This document shows, piece after piece, positions 1 to 8,005 of a DNA stretch of 38,402 bases. The first letter of the stretch is position 1. Each line of letters begins with the position of its first letter. Under the pieces are notes generated by a model, which saw only the letters and a list, made by a program, of their open reading frames with translations, was not told the origin of the DNA and did not search any database. The DNA is from JANLSO01 sp031362405 (lineage in GTDB: Bacteria > Actinomycetota > Thermoleophilia > Miltoncostaeales > Miltoncostaeaceae): contig JANLSO010000118.1 of the NCBI GenBank assembly GCA_031362405.1, positions 1-38,402 of the forward strand, given 5' to 3'. A program made the position numbers and the translations under genes.

Positions 1-642
1 CCGATCGCCGCGCCCATCGTCCCACACGTCGATACGCGACCCGGCGGCCTCGCCTGGGTTGTCGATCACGACGGCGGCGATGATCGGGAACTGTGAGAAC
101 CGCGACAAGAACCACCGGATACCAGCATTTCCGACGGTGCCGCCATCGGTCGAGACGAACAGCACGGGCCGCCGGTGAGAGGTCGTGGCCGACTGACGGG
201 CCAGCTCGATCAAAAGGGCGGTGCCGCTCGTCCCGGCCCGGACCCCGGCGGGGGTGTCACGCGGGGCCACCACGAGGATGCCCGATTGGTCGACGCCGTC
301 GGAGGCCCCGGGCACCGCCACGTAGACGTTCGTCATCGGGATCTGCTGGGCCCCGTGCCGGGCCGAGAACTTCTGCACGCCGACGCGCGGGGCGCCTTGG
401 GGGAGCTTGACGAACTCGCGGCGTACCCATTCGGCGGCGCTGACCGCCGTGGGCGAGCCGGGAGATCGGCCGGGCGCCAGCCCGCCGAGCCGGGTGGATG
501 ACGCCAGCGTGAGGTTCCCGTCGATCGCGGGCGGTACGGCCGGTTCGGGAACCGAGGGGCGTTGTTCGAGCGCCAGCAGCGCAACGATCAGCGCGACCCC
601 GGCGACCAGCCATGAGGTGCGGTAGAGCCGAGCGTTCAGCAC
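1..642 (-). CDS. Membrane-anchored M28-like peptidase homologue, probably inactive (C-terminus outside window)
   Basis: The frame stays open from a GTG at 642 to the left edge (214 codons), so only the N-terminal part is present. Residues about 9-25 form one hydrophobic segment (WLVAGVALIVALLAL), suggesting a signal anchor with the rest outside the cell. The following 190 residues match the order of an M28 zinc aminopeptidase: a GILVVAPRDTP strand where active enzymes have VVGAHYDS, a GTSGTALLIELAR helix, then VLFVSTDGGTVGNAGIRWFL where active enzymes have FxxxDGEExGLxGS. The expected metal His, bridging Asp and catalytic Glu-Glu pair are not seen at those places, so I infer a pseudoenzyme. 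No other in-frame GTG or ATG lies just upstream. The gene diverges from treT. Family assignment is by eye from a fragment; the fold call is moderate and the loss-of-activity call is an inference. Confidence 0.6.
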   Translation of the reverse strand, partial: MLNARLYRTSWLVAGVALIVALLALEQRPSVPEPAVPPAIDGNLTLASSTRLGGLAPGRSPGSPTAVSAAEWVRREFVKLPQGAPRVGVQKFSARHGAQQIPMTNVYVAVPGASDGVDQSGILVVAPRDTPAGVRAGTSGTALLIELARQSATTSHRRPVLFVSTDGGTVGNAGIRWFLSRFSQFPIIAAVVIDNPGEAAGSRIDVWDDGRGDR

Positions 643-742
643 AGGCGAAGAGCGGACGGCCCCGAGTGGGGCACGGCCGGTGTCGGCACGGTAGCGCGTG
701 CGGGGGGCTGCGCGTACTTCCCGTGACGGGCGGGCGGTCGAC

Positions 743-748
743 TAGTCT
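743..748 (+). promoter_or_regulatory. Putative -10 box (TAGTCT) for the treT operon
   Basis: TAGTCT lies in the 155-base divergent gap and would place a transcript start near 755, giving an untranslated leader of about 40 bases before the GTG at 798. The -35 region is not convincing. The TANNNT form matches the other candidate boxes in this window. Confidence 0.35.
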
Positions 749-797
749 GGACGCCGGGCGCGGTGATGCACCCGCATCCGGCCCTGAGGGAGTTCAT

Positions 798-2042
798 GTG
801 CTGCGACACGTCAACTGCGGACACAAGTCACTCGCCGACTACCACAGCATCGTCTCGCGCGACCTCATGGCCGAGATCCGCGAGCTGGCAGCTCCTCTGG
901 CGGGCCTGCGCGTCTGCCACGTCAGCGCCACGAGCTTCGGCGGCGGCGTCGCGGAGATCCTCTTGGCGATCGTTCCCCTGATGAACGATGCGGGCCTGGC
1001 GGCCGACTGGAAGGTCATGTCCGGCCGTGACGAGTTCTTCAACGTCGCAAAGTCGATGCACAACGGCCTGCAGGGAAGGGAGTCGGTGCTCACCGACTCC
1101 GATCGCGCGATCTACGAGCGCTACAACGCCATGAACGCCGACGGTCTGGACGGCGAGTACGACGTGATGATCATCCACGACCCGCAGCCGCTCGGGATGC
1201 GCGCGCACGCCGCGCCAGATGCAGCGACCAAGTGGATCTGGCGCTGCCACATCGACCTGTCGACGCCAAACCCGACGTACATCGATTTTCTGCGGCCGAT
1301 GATCTCCGCCTACGACATGACCGTTTTTCACATGGCGCAGTACGTGCCCCCCGGGGACTTCCCCGAGCCGGTCGTTCTGCCGCCCGCGATCGATCCGCTG
1401 GCACCCAAGAACATGGCGCTGTCACCCGAGGACGCCGCGTACATCGTCGATCAGTTCGGCCTCGACACCGAGCGGCCGATGCTTTTGCAGGTCTCGCGGT
1501 TCGATCCCTGGAAGGATCCCCTCGGGGTCATCGATGCCTACCGCCAGGTCAAGCAGCGGTATCCCGGCGTGCAGCTGGCGCTCATCGGCGCGATGGCCAC
1601 CGACGACCCCCAGGGCTGGGAGTACTACGACCGCACCATCGACTACGCAGCCGGTGACGACGACATCTACATCCTGTCGAACCTCCACAACATCGGCGGG
1701 GTCGAGGTCAATGCGTTCCAAACCCATGCCGATGTGGTCATCCAGAAGTCGGTCCGCGAGGGCTTCGGTTTGACCGTCACCGAGGCCCTGTGGAAGGCCC
1801 GGCCGACCGTGGCCGGAGATGTCGGGGGAATTCCATTGCAGATCCTCGACGGAGAAACCGGTTACCTGGTTTCGTCGCCCGAACAGTGCGCCGAGCGGAT
1901 CATCAAGATCCTCGACGACCCGACCGCCGCAAGCGCGATGGCCCGGCGCGGCAAGCAGCATGTGCGCCACGACTTCTTGGCCCCCCGGCTCCTTCGCGAC
2001 TGGCTGGCGATCTTCACACGGTTGACGGGCGAGCGAGGTTGA
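798..2042 (+). CDS. treT: Trehalose synthase, GT4 glycosyltransferase (TreT-type)
   Basis: A 414-residue GT-B glycosyltransferase resembling TreT, which joins a nucleoside-diphosphate glucose and glucose to make trehalose reversibly in the cytoplasm. Start GTG 798 was chosen over the longer open frame because GAGGGAG sits 5 bases upstream and the N-terminal sequence looks family-like only from there. The acceptor-side glycine loop SFGGGVAEI is at about residues 44-52, IIHDPQPLGM follows at about 120, and LLQVSRFDPWKDP opens the C-terminal domain. The GT4 nucleotide-sugar motif SVREGFGLTVTEALWK lies at about 318-333 with its conserved Glu residues. The stop overlaps the TTG start of the OtsA-like gene, so the two are probably translated together. 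Trehalose phosphorylase or a related GT4 specificity cannot be excluded from sequence alone, but the length and motifs favour TreT. Confidence 0.85.
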   Translation: MLRHVNCGHKSLADYHSIVSRDLMAEIRELAAPLAGLRVCHVSATSFGGGVAEILLAIVPLMNDAGLAADWKVMSGRDEFFNVAKSMHNGLQGRESVLTDSDRAIYERYNAMNADGLDGEYDVMIIHDPQPLGMRAHAAPDAATKWIWRCHIDLSTPNPTYIDFLRPMISAYDMTVFHMAQYVPPGDFPEPVVLPPAIDPLAPKNMALSPEDAAYIVDQFGLDTERPMLLQVSRFDPWKDPLGVIDAYRQVKQRYPGVQLALIGAMATDDPQGWEYYDRTIDYAAGDDDIYILSNLHNIGGVEVNAFQTHADVVIQKSVREGFGLTVTEALWKARPTVAGDVGGIPLQILDGETGYLVSSPEQCAERIIKILDDPTAASAMARRGKQHVRHDFLAPRLLRDWLAIFTRLTGERG

Positions 2043-3517
2043 GCGCCGCCGACCGGGTGATCCTCGTCTCGAACCGCGGCCCGGTCACGTTCGTGCGCGA
2101 CGCCGACGGCGAGCGAGCGACGACCCGCGGTGGCGGCGGGCTCGTGACGGCGCTGTCGGGGCTCACCGACCACACGCCCGCCCTGTGGATCTCGGCGGCG
2201 ATGTCCGATGAAGACGCCGTCGTGGAACGCGAGGCGGGTGGCAGCGAGATCTCGCTCGATCTGGGGCTCGACACGCAGGCCCGCTTCGTGATGATCGACC
2301 CGGACGTCTATAACGGCTACTACAACGTCATCGCGAACCCGATGCTGTGGTTCATCCAGCATTACCTGTGGGACCTCAGCAACGCCCCCGACATCCGCCG
2401 GGAAGAACTCGACGCCTGGGATCACGGCTACCAAGTCGCCAACCGCCAGTTCGCCGAGGTCGTCAACGAGGAGCTCGCGCGCCACCCCGGAGCCACCGTG
2501 ATGCTCCACGACTACCACCTCTACACGGCCCCTGACGACATCCGCGCCGCGCACCCCGACGCGTTCCTGCACTTCTTCGTCCACATCCCCTGGAGCCAGC
2601 CCGACTACTGGCGGGTACTGCCGCCGTACATCCGCGAGGCGATCCTGAAGGGCCTTTTGGCGAACGACATCGTCGCCTTTCACACCTCGCGCTACGCGCG
2701 GAACTTCCTTTTGTGCTGTGAGGAGCTCCTCGATGTGCGGGTCGACTACGACACACGCAGCGTCCAGTGGCAGGGGCGCGAGGTCTGGGCGCGTTCGTAT
2801 CCGATCTCGGTCAACGCCCCCGCGTTCGAGGCGTTCGCCCAGTCGGCCGAGGTCGAGAAGGAAGAGTCGGCGATCCTTCGCCGTCGCCGCGCCTATATGG
2901 TCGTACGCGTCGACCGCACCGATCTGTCCAAGAACGCCCTGCGCGGATTCAAGGCATTTGATGTCTTCCTCGATCGCCACCCGGAGTTCCTCGAGGAGAT
3001 CACGTTCTTCGCGATGCTCCAGCCCTCACGGCAGGACGTCCCCGAGTACGTCGAGTACCTCGACAAGGTGCGCGAGCTGGTCAGCTACATCAACACCAAA
3101 CACGGCAACACCGACTGGATGCCCATCGATCTACGGATCGAGTCGAGTCTTGCCCGGGCGGTCGCCGCCTACAAGCACTACGACGTGCTGATGGTCAACG
3201 CGATCTACGACGGGATGAACCTCGTCGCCAAGGAGGCACCGCTCGTGAACGAACGTGACGGGGTGATGATCCTGTCCGAAAACGTCGGGGCGCACGAAGA
3301 GCTGGGCTCGTTCGCCATCTCGGTGAACCCCTTCGATGTCGACGCCCAAGCCGACGCGCTGTTCGCGGCGCTCACCATGCAGACCGATCAGCGCCGCGCC
3401 CGCAGCGAGCAGCTGAAGTACATCGTCCGCGAGAACCACGTCGGCAAGTGGCTGAACGCCCAGCGCGACGACATCGCCGCCAAGACGGCCGCCGACGCCG
3501 CTCGGGCAGCCTCGTGA
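2039..3517 (+). CDS. otsA: Trehalose-6-phosphate synthase-like glycosyltransferase (GT20)
   Basis: A 492-residue GT20 protein. The N-terminus carries VILVSNRGPVTF and a GGGGLVTAL loop (about residues 7-40), then MLHDYHLYTAP at about 154-164 and HFFVHIPWSQPDYWRVLP at about 178, all characteristic of OtsA, which makes trehalose 6-phosphate from UDP- or GDP-glucose and glucose 6-phosphate. The C-terminal domain has DGMNLVAKEAPLVNE at about 390. The usual VDRLDYTKG stretch is replaced by VDRTDLSKNALRGF at about 290, marking a divergent GT20 branch whose acceptor may differ. The TTG at 2039 overlaps the treT stop (TTGA); GTG 2057 is an alternative start directly before VILVSNRG. No OtsB phosphatase is present in the window. 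The 3' end overlaps moaC by four bases. Confidence 0.75.
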   Translation: MSAADRVILVSNRGPVTFVRDADGERATTRGGGGLVTALSGLTDHTPALWISAAMSDEDAVVEREAGGSEISLDLGLDTQARFVMIDPDVYNGYYNVIANPMLWFIQHYLWDLSNAPDIRREELDAWDHGYQVANRQFAEVVNEELARHPGATVMLHDYHLYTAPDDIRAAHPDAFLHFFVHIPWSQPDYWRVLPPYIREAILKGLLANDIVAFHTSRYARNFLLCCEELLDVRVDYDTRSVQWQGREVWARSYPISVNAPAFEAFAQSAEVEKEESAILRRRRAYMVVRVDRTDLSKNALRGFKAFDVFLDRHPEFLEEITFFAMLQPSRQDVPEYVEYLDKVRELVSYINTKHGNTDWMPIDLRIESSLARAVAAYKHYDVLMVNAIYDGMNLVAKEAPLVNERDGVMILSENVGAHEELGSFAISVNPFDVDAQADALFAALTMQTDQRRARSEQLKYIVRENHVGKWLNAQRDDIAAKTAADAARAAS

Positions 3518-3987
3518 GCGGACCTGCCCGTCTCACCCACCTCGATGCCGGCGGCCGCGCGCAGATGGTCGATGTCGGCCACAAGCCGCCGGTCGCCCGC
3601 CGGGCGGTGGCACGCGGGGAGGTCCGCATGCAAGCCGCCACGGCCCAGGCGATCCTCGACGGCTCGGTCCCCAAGGGCGACGTCGCCGCGGTCGCCCGCC
3701 TGGCGGGCATCTGCGCCGCGAAACGCACCTCTGATCTGGTGCTGTTGTGTCATCCGCTGCCGCTCGACCACGTCGAGGTGGTGGTCGATGTCGACCCTGT
3801 CGGACAGGTCACGATCACGGCAACCGCGGCCACCATCGCCCGCACCGGCGTCGAGATGGAGGCCCTGACGGCAGTCTCGGTGGCCGCCCTGAACGTCTAC
3901 GACCTCGTGAAGGCGATCGACAAGGGCGTCGTCATCGACAACATCCATCTGGTGGAGAAGACCAAGACACCCGTGAGCCCCGCCTGA
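3514..3987 (+). CDS. moaC: Cyclic pyranopterin monophosphate synthase MoaC
   Basis: A 157-residue MoaC, which converts the GTP-derived 3',8-cyclo intermediate into cyclic pyranopterin monophosphate in molybdenum cofactor synthesis. The sequence has the family landmarks in order: MVDVGHKPPVARRAVARG (about residues 16-33), CHPLPLDHVEV at about 79, GVEMEALTAVSVAALNVYDL at about 113-132, and KAIDKGVVIDNIHLVEKTK near the end, including the conserved lysines. Length is normal for the family. GTG 3514 overlaps the OtsA-like stop (GTGA), giving the best-supported start. It is the only cofactor gene here, so its place behind the trehalose genes looks like convenience of expression rather than shared pathway. 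Confidence 0.93.
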   Translation: MSGPARLTHLDAGGRAQMVDVGHKPPVARRAVARGEVRMQAATAQAILDGSVPKGDVAAVARLAGICAAKRTSDLVLLCHPLPLDHVEVVVDVDPVGQVTITATAATIARTGVEMEALTAVSVAALNVYDLVKAIDKGVVIDNIHLVEKTKTPVSPA

Positions 3988-3992
3988 CCCGG

Positions 3993-4017
3993 CCAGATGG
4001 GTGTTCTGGCACCCGTC
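3993..4017 (+). other. Two mutually exclusive hairpins after moaC
   Basis: GATGGGTG (3996-4003) can pair with CACCCGTC (4010-4017) with one G-U pair and a six-base loop. CCAGA (3993-3997) can instead pair with TCTGG (4005-4009). There is no T-tract. It may be a weak terminator, a chance structure or a decayed copy of the window's palindrome family; function is unproven. Confidence 0.3.
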
Positions 4018-4020
4018 GGG

Positions 4021-4026
4021 TAGCCT
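4021..4026 (+). promoter_or_regulatory. Putative -10 box (TAGCCT), leaderless start of the 4035 gene
   Basis: TAGCCT is followed by 8 bases and then GTG 4035, a spacing that would start the transcript at or within a base or two of the start codon. No ribosome-binding site precedes that GTG, which agrees with leaderless translation. It would drive the first polysaccharide operon. Confidence 0.45.
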
Positions 4027-4034
4027 TGCCGGCC

Positions 4035-5087
4035 GTGAGCCAGCGATTCCGAAAGATCTCCTGCGCCACCGTCGCCGCCCTCGCGGTCGCCGGGACCGCA
4101 CCCGCGGTGGCGTCACGACCCTCGGCGACGTCATCCGACTGGAAATGGCGCGAGATCTCCGCTGACTTCAGCGGGTCATCGCTCGTCGTCGGGCTGACGT
4201 TTACTCCCGGCCCGCCGGATCTCAAATTCACCTACTACCGGGCCGAGGCCTCACGCATCGCGCTCGATGCCACGCGCCGCCGGTTTGCCGCGCAGCCCGA
4301 GACCGTCGTCAACGTCAGCAGCAGCATCGCCTCGCTGACCGGCACCCAGATCCATGGCGGCGGCGATGGCAGCTTTGTTCTGCTTCCCGGCCCGGGTGGC
4401 GGCGCACCGCCGGTGATCTGGTGTTGCACCGACGACGGCGATGAGGCGGTCGTTGACAGCGACGGCCGCGCAAACGCCGCCCGCGCGGTGGCCGTCGGAT
4501 TCGATGCCGACCGCATTCGCCTGCTGATGCGTGATCCCGCGGGAGGCGCGCAGGTCGTCTCGGCCCGCGTCGCCGATGCGGAGGGCGCCAAGGAGCGCGC
4601 GCCCTTCACCGGTGTGCCCTCACGCGACACCGCGGCGGTCGCCCCGGGCGTCGTGGCATGGAGTGACGACGTCGCCGGCGGCGTGGTGAGGATCGCCTCC
4701 ACGACCACCGGGGCGGTCGTCCCAACCCATGACGTCTCGGTCGGCGGGCGGGTGCTGCGCGTTGTCGTCGATACCGGCGTCGTCGCTGTTACGGCGCGTG
4801 TCGGGGCGGCCGTTCAGGTGATCCGCATCGACCCCGCGACCGGGGCGCCGGCCATCGTCTGGAGAGGATCCCGCCTTCCGAAGGTCGCGGTGGGTGGCGG
4901 CTCTGTCGTCGTGGCCGACGGGAAGACCATTCTTGCCTCACGCAGCGGCCGTGTGACGCGCCGCGCCGGTGCGCGCGGGGCGGTGTCGGCCGTGGCCGTC
5001 GACGGCGATCGGTTCGCCTGGTTCGAGCGCATCGTGCGCGACAGGCAAAAGCGCACGGTCGCCCGGCTCGGGGTGGTTACGCGATGA
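4035..5087 (+). CDS. Secreted repeat protein, possible beta-propeller
   Basis: A 350-residue exported protein with no recognised family. The first 27 residues form a signal peptide: basic start, hydrophobic CATVAALAVAGTAPA, and cleavage near AVAS. The rest is rich in short Val/Ala/Gly strands with recurring GVVAWS, GVVAVTA and GSVVVADG units ending in DGDRFAWFERIV, the sort of strand-turn rhythm seen in beta-propellers, although no named blade motif is visible. ICCTD-like and VIWCCTDDGDEA segments (about 130-140) give an adjacent Cys pair. GTG 4035 is chosen because the signal peptide starts there and a -10 box lies 8 bases upstream. It overlaps the following glycosidase gene by ATGA, so it probably acts outside the cell in the same process. 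Confidence 0.6.
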   Translation: MSQRFRKISCATVAALAVAGTAPAVASRPSATSSDWKWREISADFSGSSLVVGLTFTPGPPDLKFTYYRAEASRIALDATRRRFAAQPETVVNVSSSIASLTGTQIHGGGDGSFVLLPGPGGGAPPVIWCCTDDGDEAVVDSDGRANAARAVAVGFDADRIRLLMRDPAGGAQVVSARVADAEGAKERAPFTGVPSRDTAAVAPGVVAWSDDVAGGVVRIASTTTGAVVPTHDVSVGGRVLRVVVDTGVVAVTARVGAAVQVIRIDPATGAPAIVWRGSRLPKVAVGGGSVVVADGKTILASRSGRVTRRAGARGAVSAVAVDGDRFAWFERIVRDRQKRTVARLGVVTR

Positions 5088-6208
5088 GGCGGCTGCTCAT
5101 CCTCCTCGTCGGGCTCGTCGCGATCTTGGTGCCGTCGACCGCCTTCGGCACGACCGTCGTGGCCCTTCAAGACGATCAGCTCCCGAACTTCCGCGGAGCC
5201 GCGCTCGAGCAACGCCTCGACCAGCTCGCATCGACTGGAGCGAACTTCACCCGGGTGGATGTCCTGTGGAGCGAGGTCGCTCCGACGAAGCCTGCGGACC
5301 CGCGCAACCCGAACGATCCGGCCTACGACTGGTCGCGCTACGACCAGATCTTCCGCGGTCTCTCGGCGCGTGGAATCGGCGTGATCGTCGACTTCTACCG
5401 AACCCCTTCCTGGGCCTCCAAAGACGGTGGCGTGAGTGCCGCCCCGCGGGCGGTCGACGGGGCCGCCTTCGCCGGGGCGATGGCCCGCCGCTACTCGGGG
5501 TCGTCCACTGACCTCGTCGGTCGAGTGTTGCCGGAGGTTCGGCGCATCGAGGTCTGGAACGAGCCGAACATCGCCCTTTTCTGGTCGCCGCAGTGTCGCC
5601 CCAAAAGGAAGGGCCTTTCGGCCGTCGCCGCCCAGGGTTACGCGGCCCTTCTGCACGCCGCATATCGCGAGATCAAGGCCGCGAACCCGCGCGCGATCGT
5701 CGTCGGCGGGGTGGCAGGACCGGTCGGTCTGAAAAGTCCGAAGCGATGCACGACGGGCAAGGAAAGCGTCGGCACCCGTGACTTCATCGAGACCTTGGCG
5801 GCCAACAACGTGAAGCTCGATGCGTGGAGTCAGCACCTCTACCCGATCGGCTCTCCGAACGAGGCCACGTTCTTTCCCTCGTGGAAGAGCCTCGGTTCGT
5901 TGAACACGCTGCTCGATAAGCTGGCGCCGAACCTGCCGATCTACGTAACGGAAACCGGCTATCACACCTCGTACAACCGCTTTCACCGCTACTACGTCAG
6001 CGAGCAGCAGCAGTCAGACTGGCTGCGCGACACGTTCACGGCGGCCGACGCGGCCGCGCGCGTGCAGTTGACCGTGTGGTTCAACGTGCAGGACAACCCC
6101 CAGTGGACCGGCGGGCTCCTGCACAACGACCTCACACGCAAGCCGGCGTGGGACACGTTCGCGAACCTTGCGGGGTCCCGCACCCTTCCACCCGAATGGC
6201 GCCCATGA
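5084..6208 (+). CDS. Secreted glycoside hydrolase, GH39/GH5-like TIM barrel
   Basis: A 374-residue protein with a signal peptide (MRRLLILLVGLVAILVPSTAFG) followed by a clan GH-A TIM barrel. The probable acid/base is Glu160 in IEVWNEPN at the end of strand 4, and the probable nucleophile is Glu290 in IYVTETGYH at the end of strand 7. The N-terminal FTRVDVLWSEVAPTKP and YDWSRYDQIFRGL stretches are typical of GH39/GH5-related enzymes. It would hydrolyse a beta-linked glycan outside the membrane; the substrate cannot be read from sequence. ATG 5084 overlaps the preceding stop. Placement inside a polysaccharide operon suggests trimming or turnover of that polymer, as such operons often carry a matching hydrolase; this is an inference. 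Confidence 0.75.
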   Translation: MRRLLILLVGLVAILVPSTAFGTTVVALQDDQLPNFRGAALEQRLDQLASTGANFTRVDVLWSEVAPTKPADPRNPNDPAYDWSRYDQIFRGLSARGIGVIVDFYRTPSWASKDGGVSAAPRAVDGAAFAGAMARRYSGSSTDLVGRVLPEVRRIEVWNEPNIALFWSPQCRPKRKGLSAVAAQGYAALLHAAYREIKAANPRAIVVGGVAGPVGLKSPKRCTTGKESVGTRDFIETLAANNVKLDAWSQHLYPIGSPNEATFFPSWKSLGSLNTLLDKLAPNLPIYVTETGYHTSYNRFHRYYVSEQQQSDWLRDTFTAADAAARVQLTVWFNVQDNPQWTGGLLHNDLTRKPAWDTFANLAGSRTLPPEWRP

Positions 6209-6963
6209 ACGACCGACTCGCCGACGTGCAGGCCTACTACGACCACAAGGCACCGCACCTGTTCGCGGTCGAGGGGCGCAACTGGCATCTGCAAAGTCGC
6301 ATGGCGCTCGTCATCGAGACCATCGACCGGTTCGGCCCCGAGGGCACCGGCCGCCGCGTGCTCGATGTCGGCTGCGGGACGGGCTTTCTGCTCGAACGGC
6401 TCGGCGAGCGTGGGTATGCCGGAGTGGGTGTCGACCTCTCGCCCGAGTCGGTGACGATCGCCCAGGCCCGCCTGGCGGAGATCGGCGTCGGCGACCGCCT
6501 GCACGCCGAGGTGGGCAGCGCCTACGAACCGCCGACCGGGCCCGTCGACCTCATCACGCTCCCGGACGTCCTCGAACACCTCGAGGAGCCACGCGCGTGC
6601 CTGAAGGCTTTGCGGGCGCAGTTGGCTCCTGGTGGTCTGCTGGTGATCTCCACGCCGAACCGGCGTAGCCTGCCGGGCGCGCGGCGCTGGCTCGCCGAAC
6701 GAGCGCCGCGCCTGGGCATCCGCCTCAGCCTGGCCCCGGTCGACAACTGGCAAAGCTGGACCGATCTGGAAAGCCACGGGGCGGCGGCCGGGCTCGTGCC
6801 GGTCAGTAAGCGCGGTATCTTCTTTCGCCCCGGCGGACGAATCGGCTCGCAGATCGGGCGTCTCTATCGCCTGAGCGCCCCACGTCGGGCCGAGCTTGCC
6901 GCCTCGCGGACTCCCGTCGGCCGGTTCGGCTTCTACATCTGCCTCGGTTTCCGACCGATCTAG
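6205..6963 (+). CDS. SAM-dependent class I methyltransferase
   Basis: A 252-residue cytosolic methyltransferase. Motif I is VLDVGCGTGFLLERL (about residues 52-66), the acidic motif II GVGVDLSPESV follows at about 74, and DLITLPDVLEHLEEP with LAPGGLLVISTPN gives motifs post-I to III. This is the UbiG/Methyltransf_11-23 type often found in surface-glycan clusters, where such enzymes cap or modify sugars. ATG 6205 overlaps the hydrolase stop by four bases and is preferred over ATG 6196. The C-terminal third (FFRPGGRIGSQIGRLYRL) is basic and may contact a lipid or glycan substrate. Acceptor unknown. Confidence 0.8.
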   Translation: MNDRLADVQAYYDHKAPHLFAVEGRNWHLQSRMALVIETIDRFGPEGTGRRVLDVGCGTGFLLERLGERGYAGVGVDLSPESVTIAQARLAEIGVGDRLHAEVGSAYEPPTGPVDLITLPDVLEHLEEPRACLKALRAQLAPGGLLVISTPNRRSLPGARRWLAERAPRLGIRLSLAPVDNWQSWTDLESHGAAAGLVPVSKRGIFFRPGGRIGSQIGRLYRLSAPRRAELAASRTPVGRFGFYICLGFRPI

Positions 6964-6973
6964 TGCACCACCG

Positions 6974-8005
6974 GTGAACCGCCGCGCGCGCGTCGTGATG
7001 GGCGCCGTCATGTTGGGGCTGGTGATCTTCGCGCTCGGGATCTTCCTTTTGCCCTTCGCGTTCCCGACGCCCCCGGGGATCATCACCCGCTTCCAGGGAA
7101 CGTCGCTTTTCAGCCCGAACGGCGATGGTCGCCGCGACGATGCGCGAATCTCGGTACGGGCGCGGGTACCCCAAACCCTGACGCTGGAGATCCGCGACGG
7201 CGACCGCGTCATTGCCGTGCTCGCCGACAAAAAGGCGGTGCGTCGCAGGGGCTGGCAGCGCTTTACGTGGGATGGCCGTGGCGCCGACGGCGCCGCACTG
7301 CCCGACGGCAGCTACGGGATCCACGTCTACGGGCGCCAGGGCAAGAAGGTCTTCGACAAGTCGCGGCGCATCACGATCGACACCTCCCCCCCGGCGACTC
7401 CCGAGGTCTCGCTCGGTTCGGCGGGGGTCACCGATGTACCGCGCGGTGCCCAGTGCGCGCTCGAGGTGACGTCTGCCGACGACGCCCGCCTGCGGGCGCA
7501 GGTGCGCCGGGCCAATGGACGACCACCCGACGCCGTCCGGACGCTCGGGCCACGCCCCGAGCGATCGGGCGAACCGGTGCGCTGGAACTGGACCGGCACC
7601 GACGCGGCGGGCGGCGCCCTGGCCCCGGGGCTCTACGCATTTCGCATCGAGTCGCGTGATGCCGCCCGCAACGGCGCGATCGTGCGGCGCTCGTGCTGGG
7701 TCGGGAACCTCGTCGGAACCGCCGAGCCCGCGGATCCGCAACCGGGCGACCGCGTCGGCGTCCGGCTGCGCCGCCCGGACGGCACACCGCTCGCCGCCGA
7801 GACCCCCACCGCCCTGCGGCTGTACCGGCGCGTCGGCGCTCCCGGCCTCGACAGCGAGATTCTGGGTTCGCCACGCAGCAGGGCCGCGACCGGTCGGGCC
7901 GGCCGCGTCACGATTCGCCTGCCTCGGGGCATCCGGCCTTCCGCCCTTTGGCTGGTGGCCGAGGCCGACGGCGGCCGTGCGCTGATTCCATTGGGTCAGG
8001 GCTGA
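6974..8005 (+). CDS. Membrane-anchored protein with two FlgD/Ig-like domains
   Basis: A 343-residue protein with an N-terminal membrane helix (GAVMLGLVIFALGIFLLPFAF, about residues 10-30) and an extracytoplasmic part. It begins with TSLFSPNGDGRRDDARISV, the opening of FlgD-type Ig-like domains, followed by FTWDGRGADGAALPDGSYGI; a second cycle shows WNWTGTDAAGGALAPGLYAFRI at about 190. Cys residues near 157 and 231 could form a disulfide. These domains usually mediate protein or glycan contacts rather than catalysis. GTG 6974 starts 10 bases after the methyltransferase stop, and the gene ends one base into the next gene's ATG. I infer a structural partner of the polymer-assembly membrane proteins. 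Confidence 0.7.
   Translation: MNRRARVVMGAVMLGLVIFALGIFLLPFAFPTPPGIITRFQGTSLFSPNGDGRRDDARISVRARVPQTLTLEIRDGDRVIAVLADKKAVRRRGWQRFTWDGRGADGAALPDGSYGIHVYGRQGKKVFDKSRRITIDTSPPATPEVSLGSAGVTDVPRGAQCALEVTSADDARLRAQVRRANGRPPDAVRTLGPRPERSGEPVRWNWTGTDAAGGALAPGLYAFRIESRDAARNGAIVRRSCWVGNLVGTAEPADPQPGDRVGVRLRRPDGTPLAAETPTALRLYRRVGAPGLDSEILGSPRSRAATGRAGRVTIRLPRGIRPSALWLVAEADGGRALIPLGQG

Noticed and set aside
612..797. Upstream extension of treT to an ATG at 612.
   Set aside because: The added residues are not family-like, would overlap the divergent gene's start, and GTG 798 has a strong ribosome-binding site.
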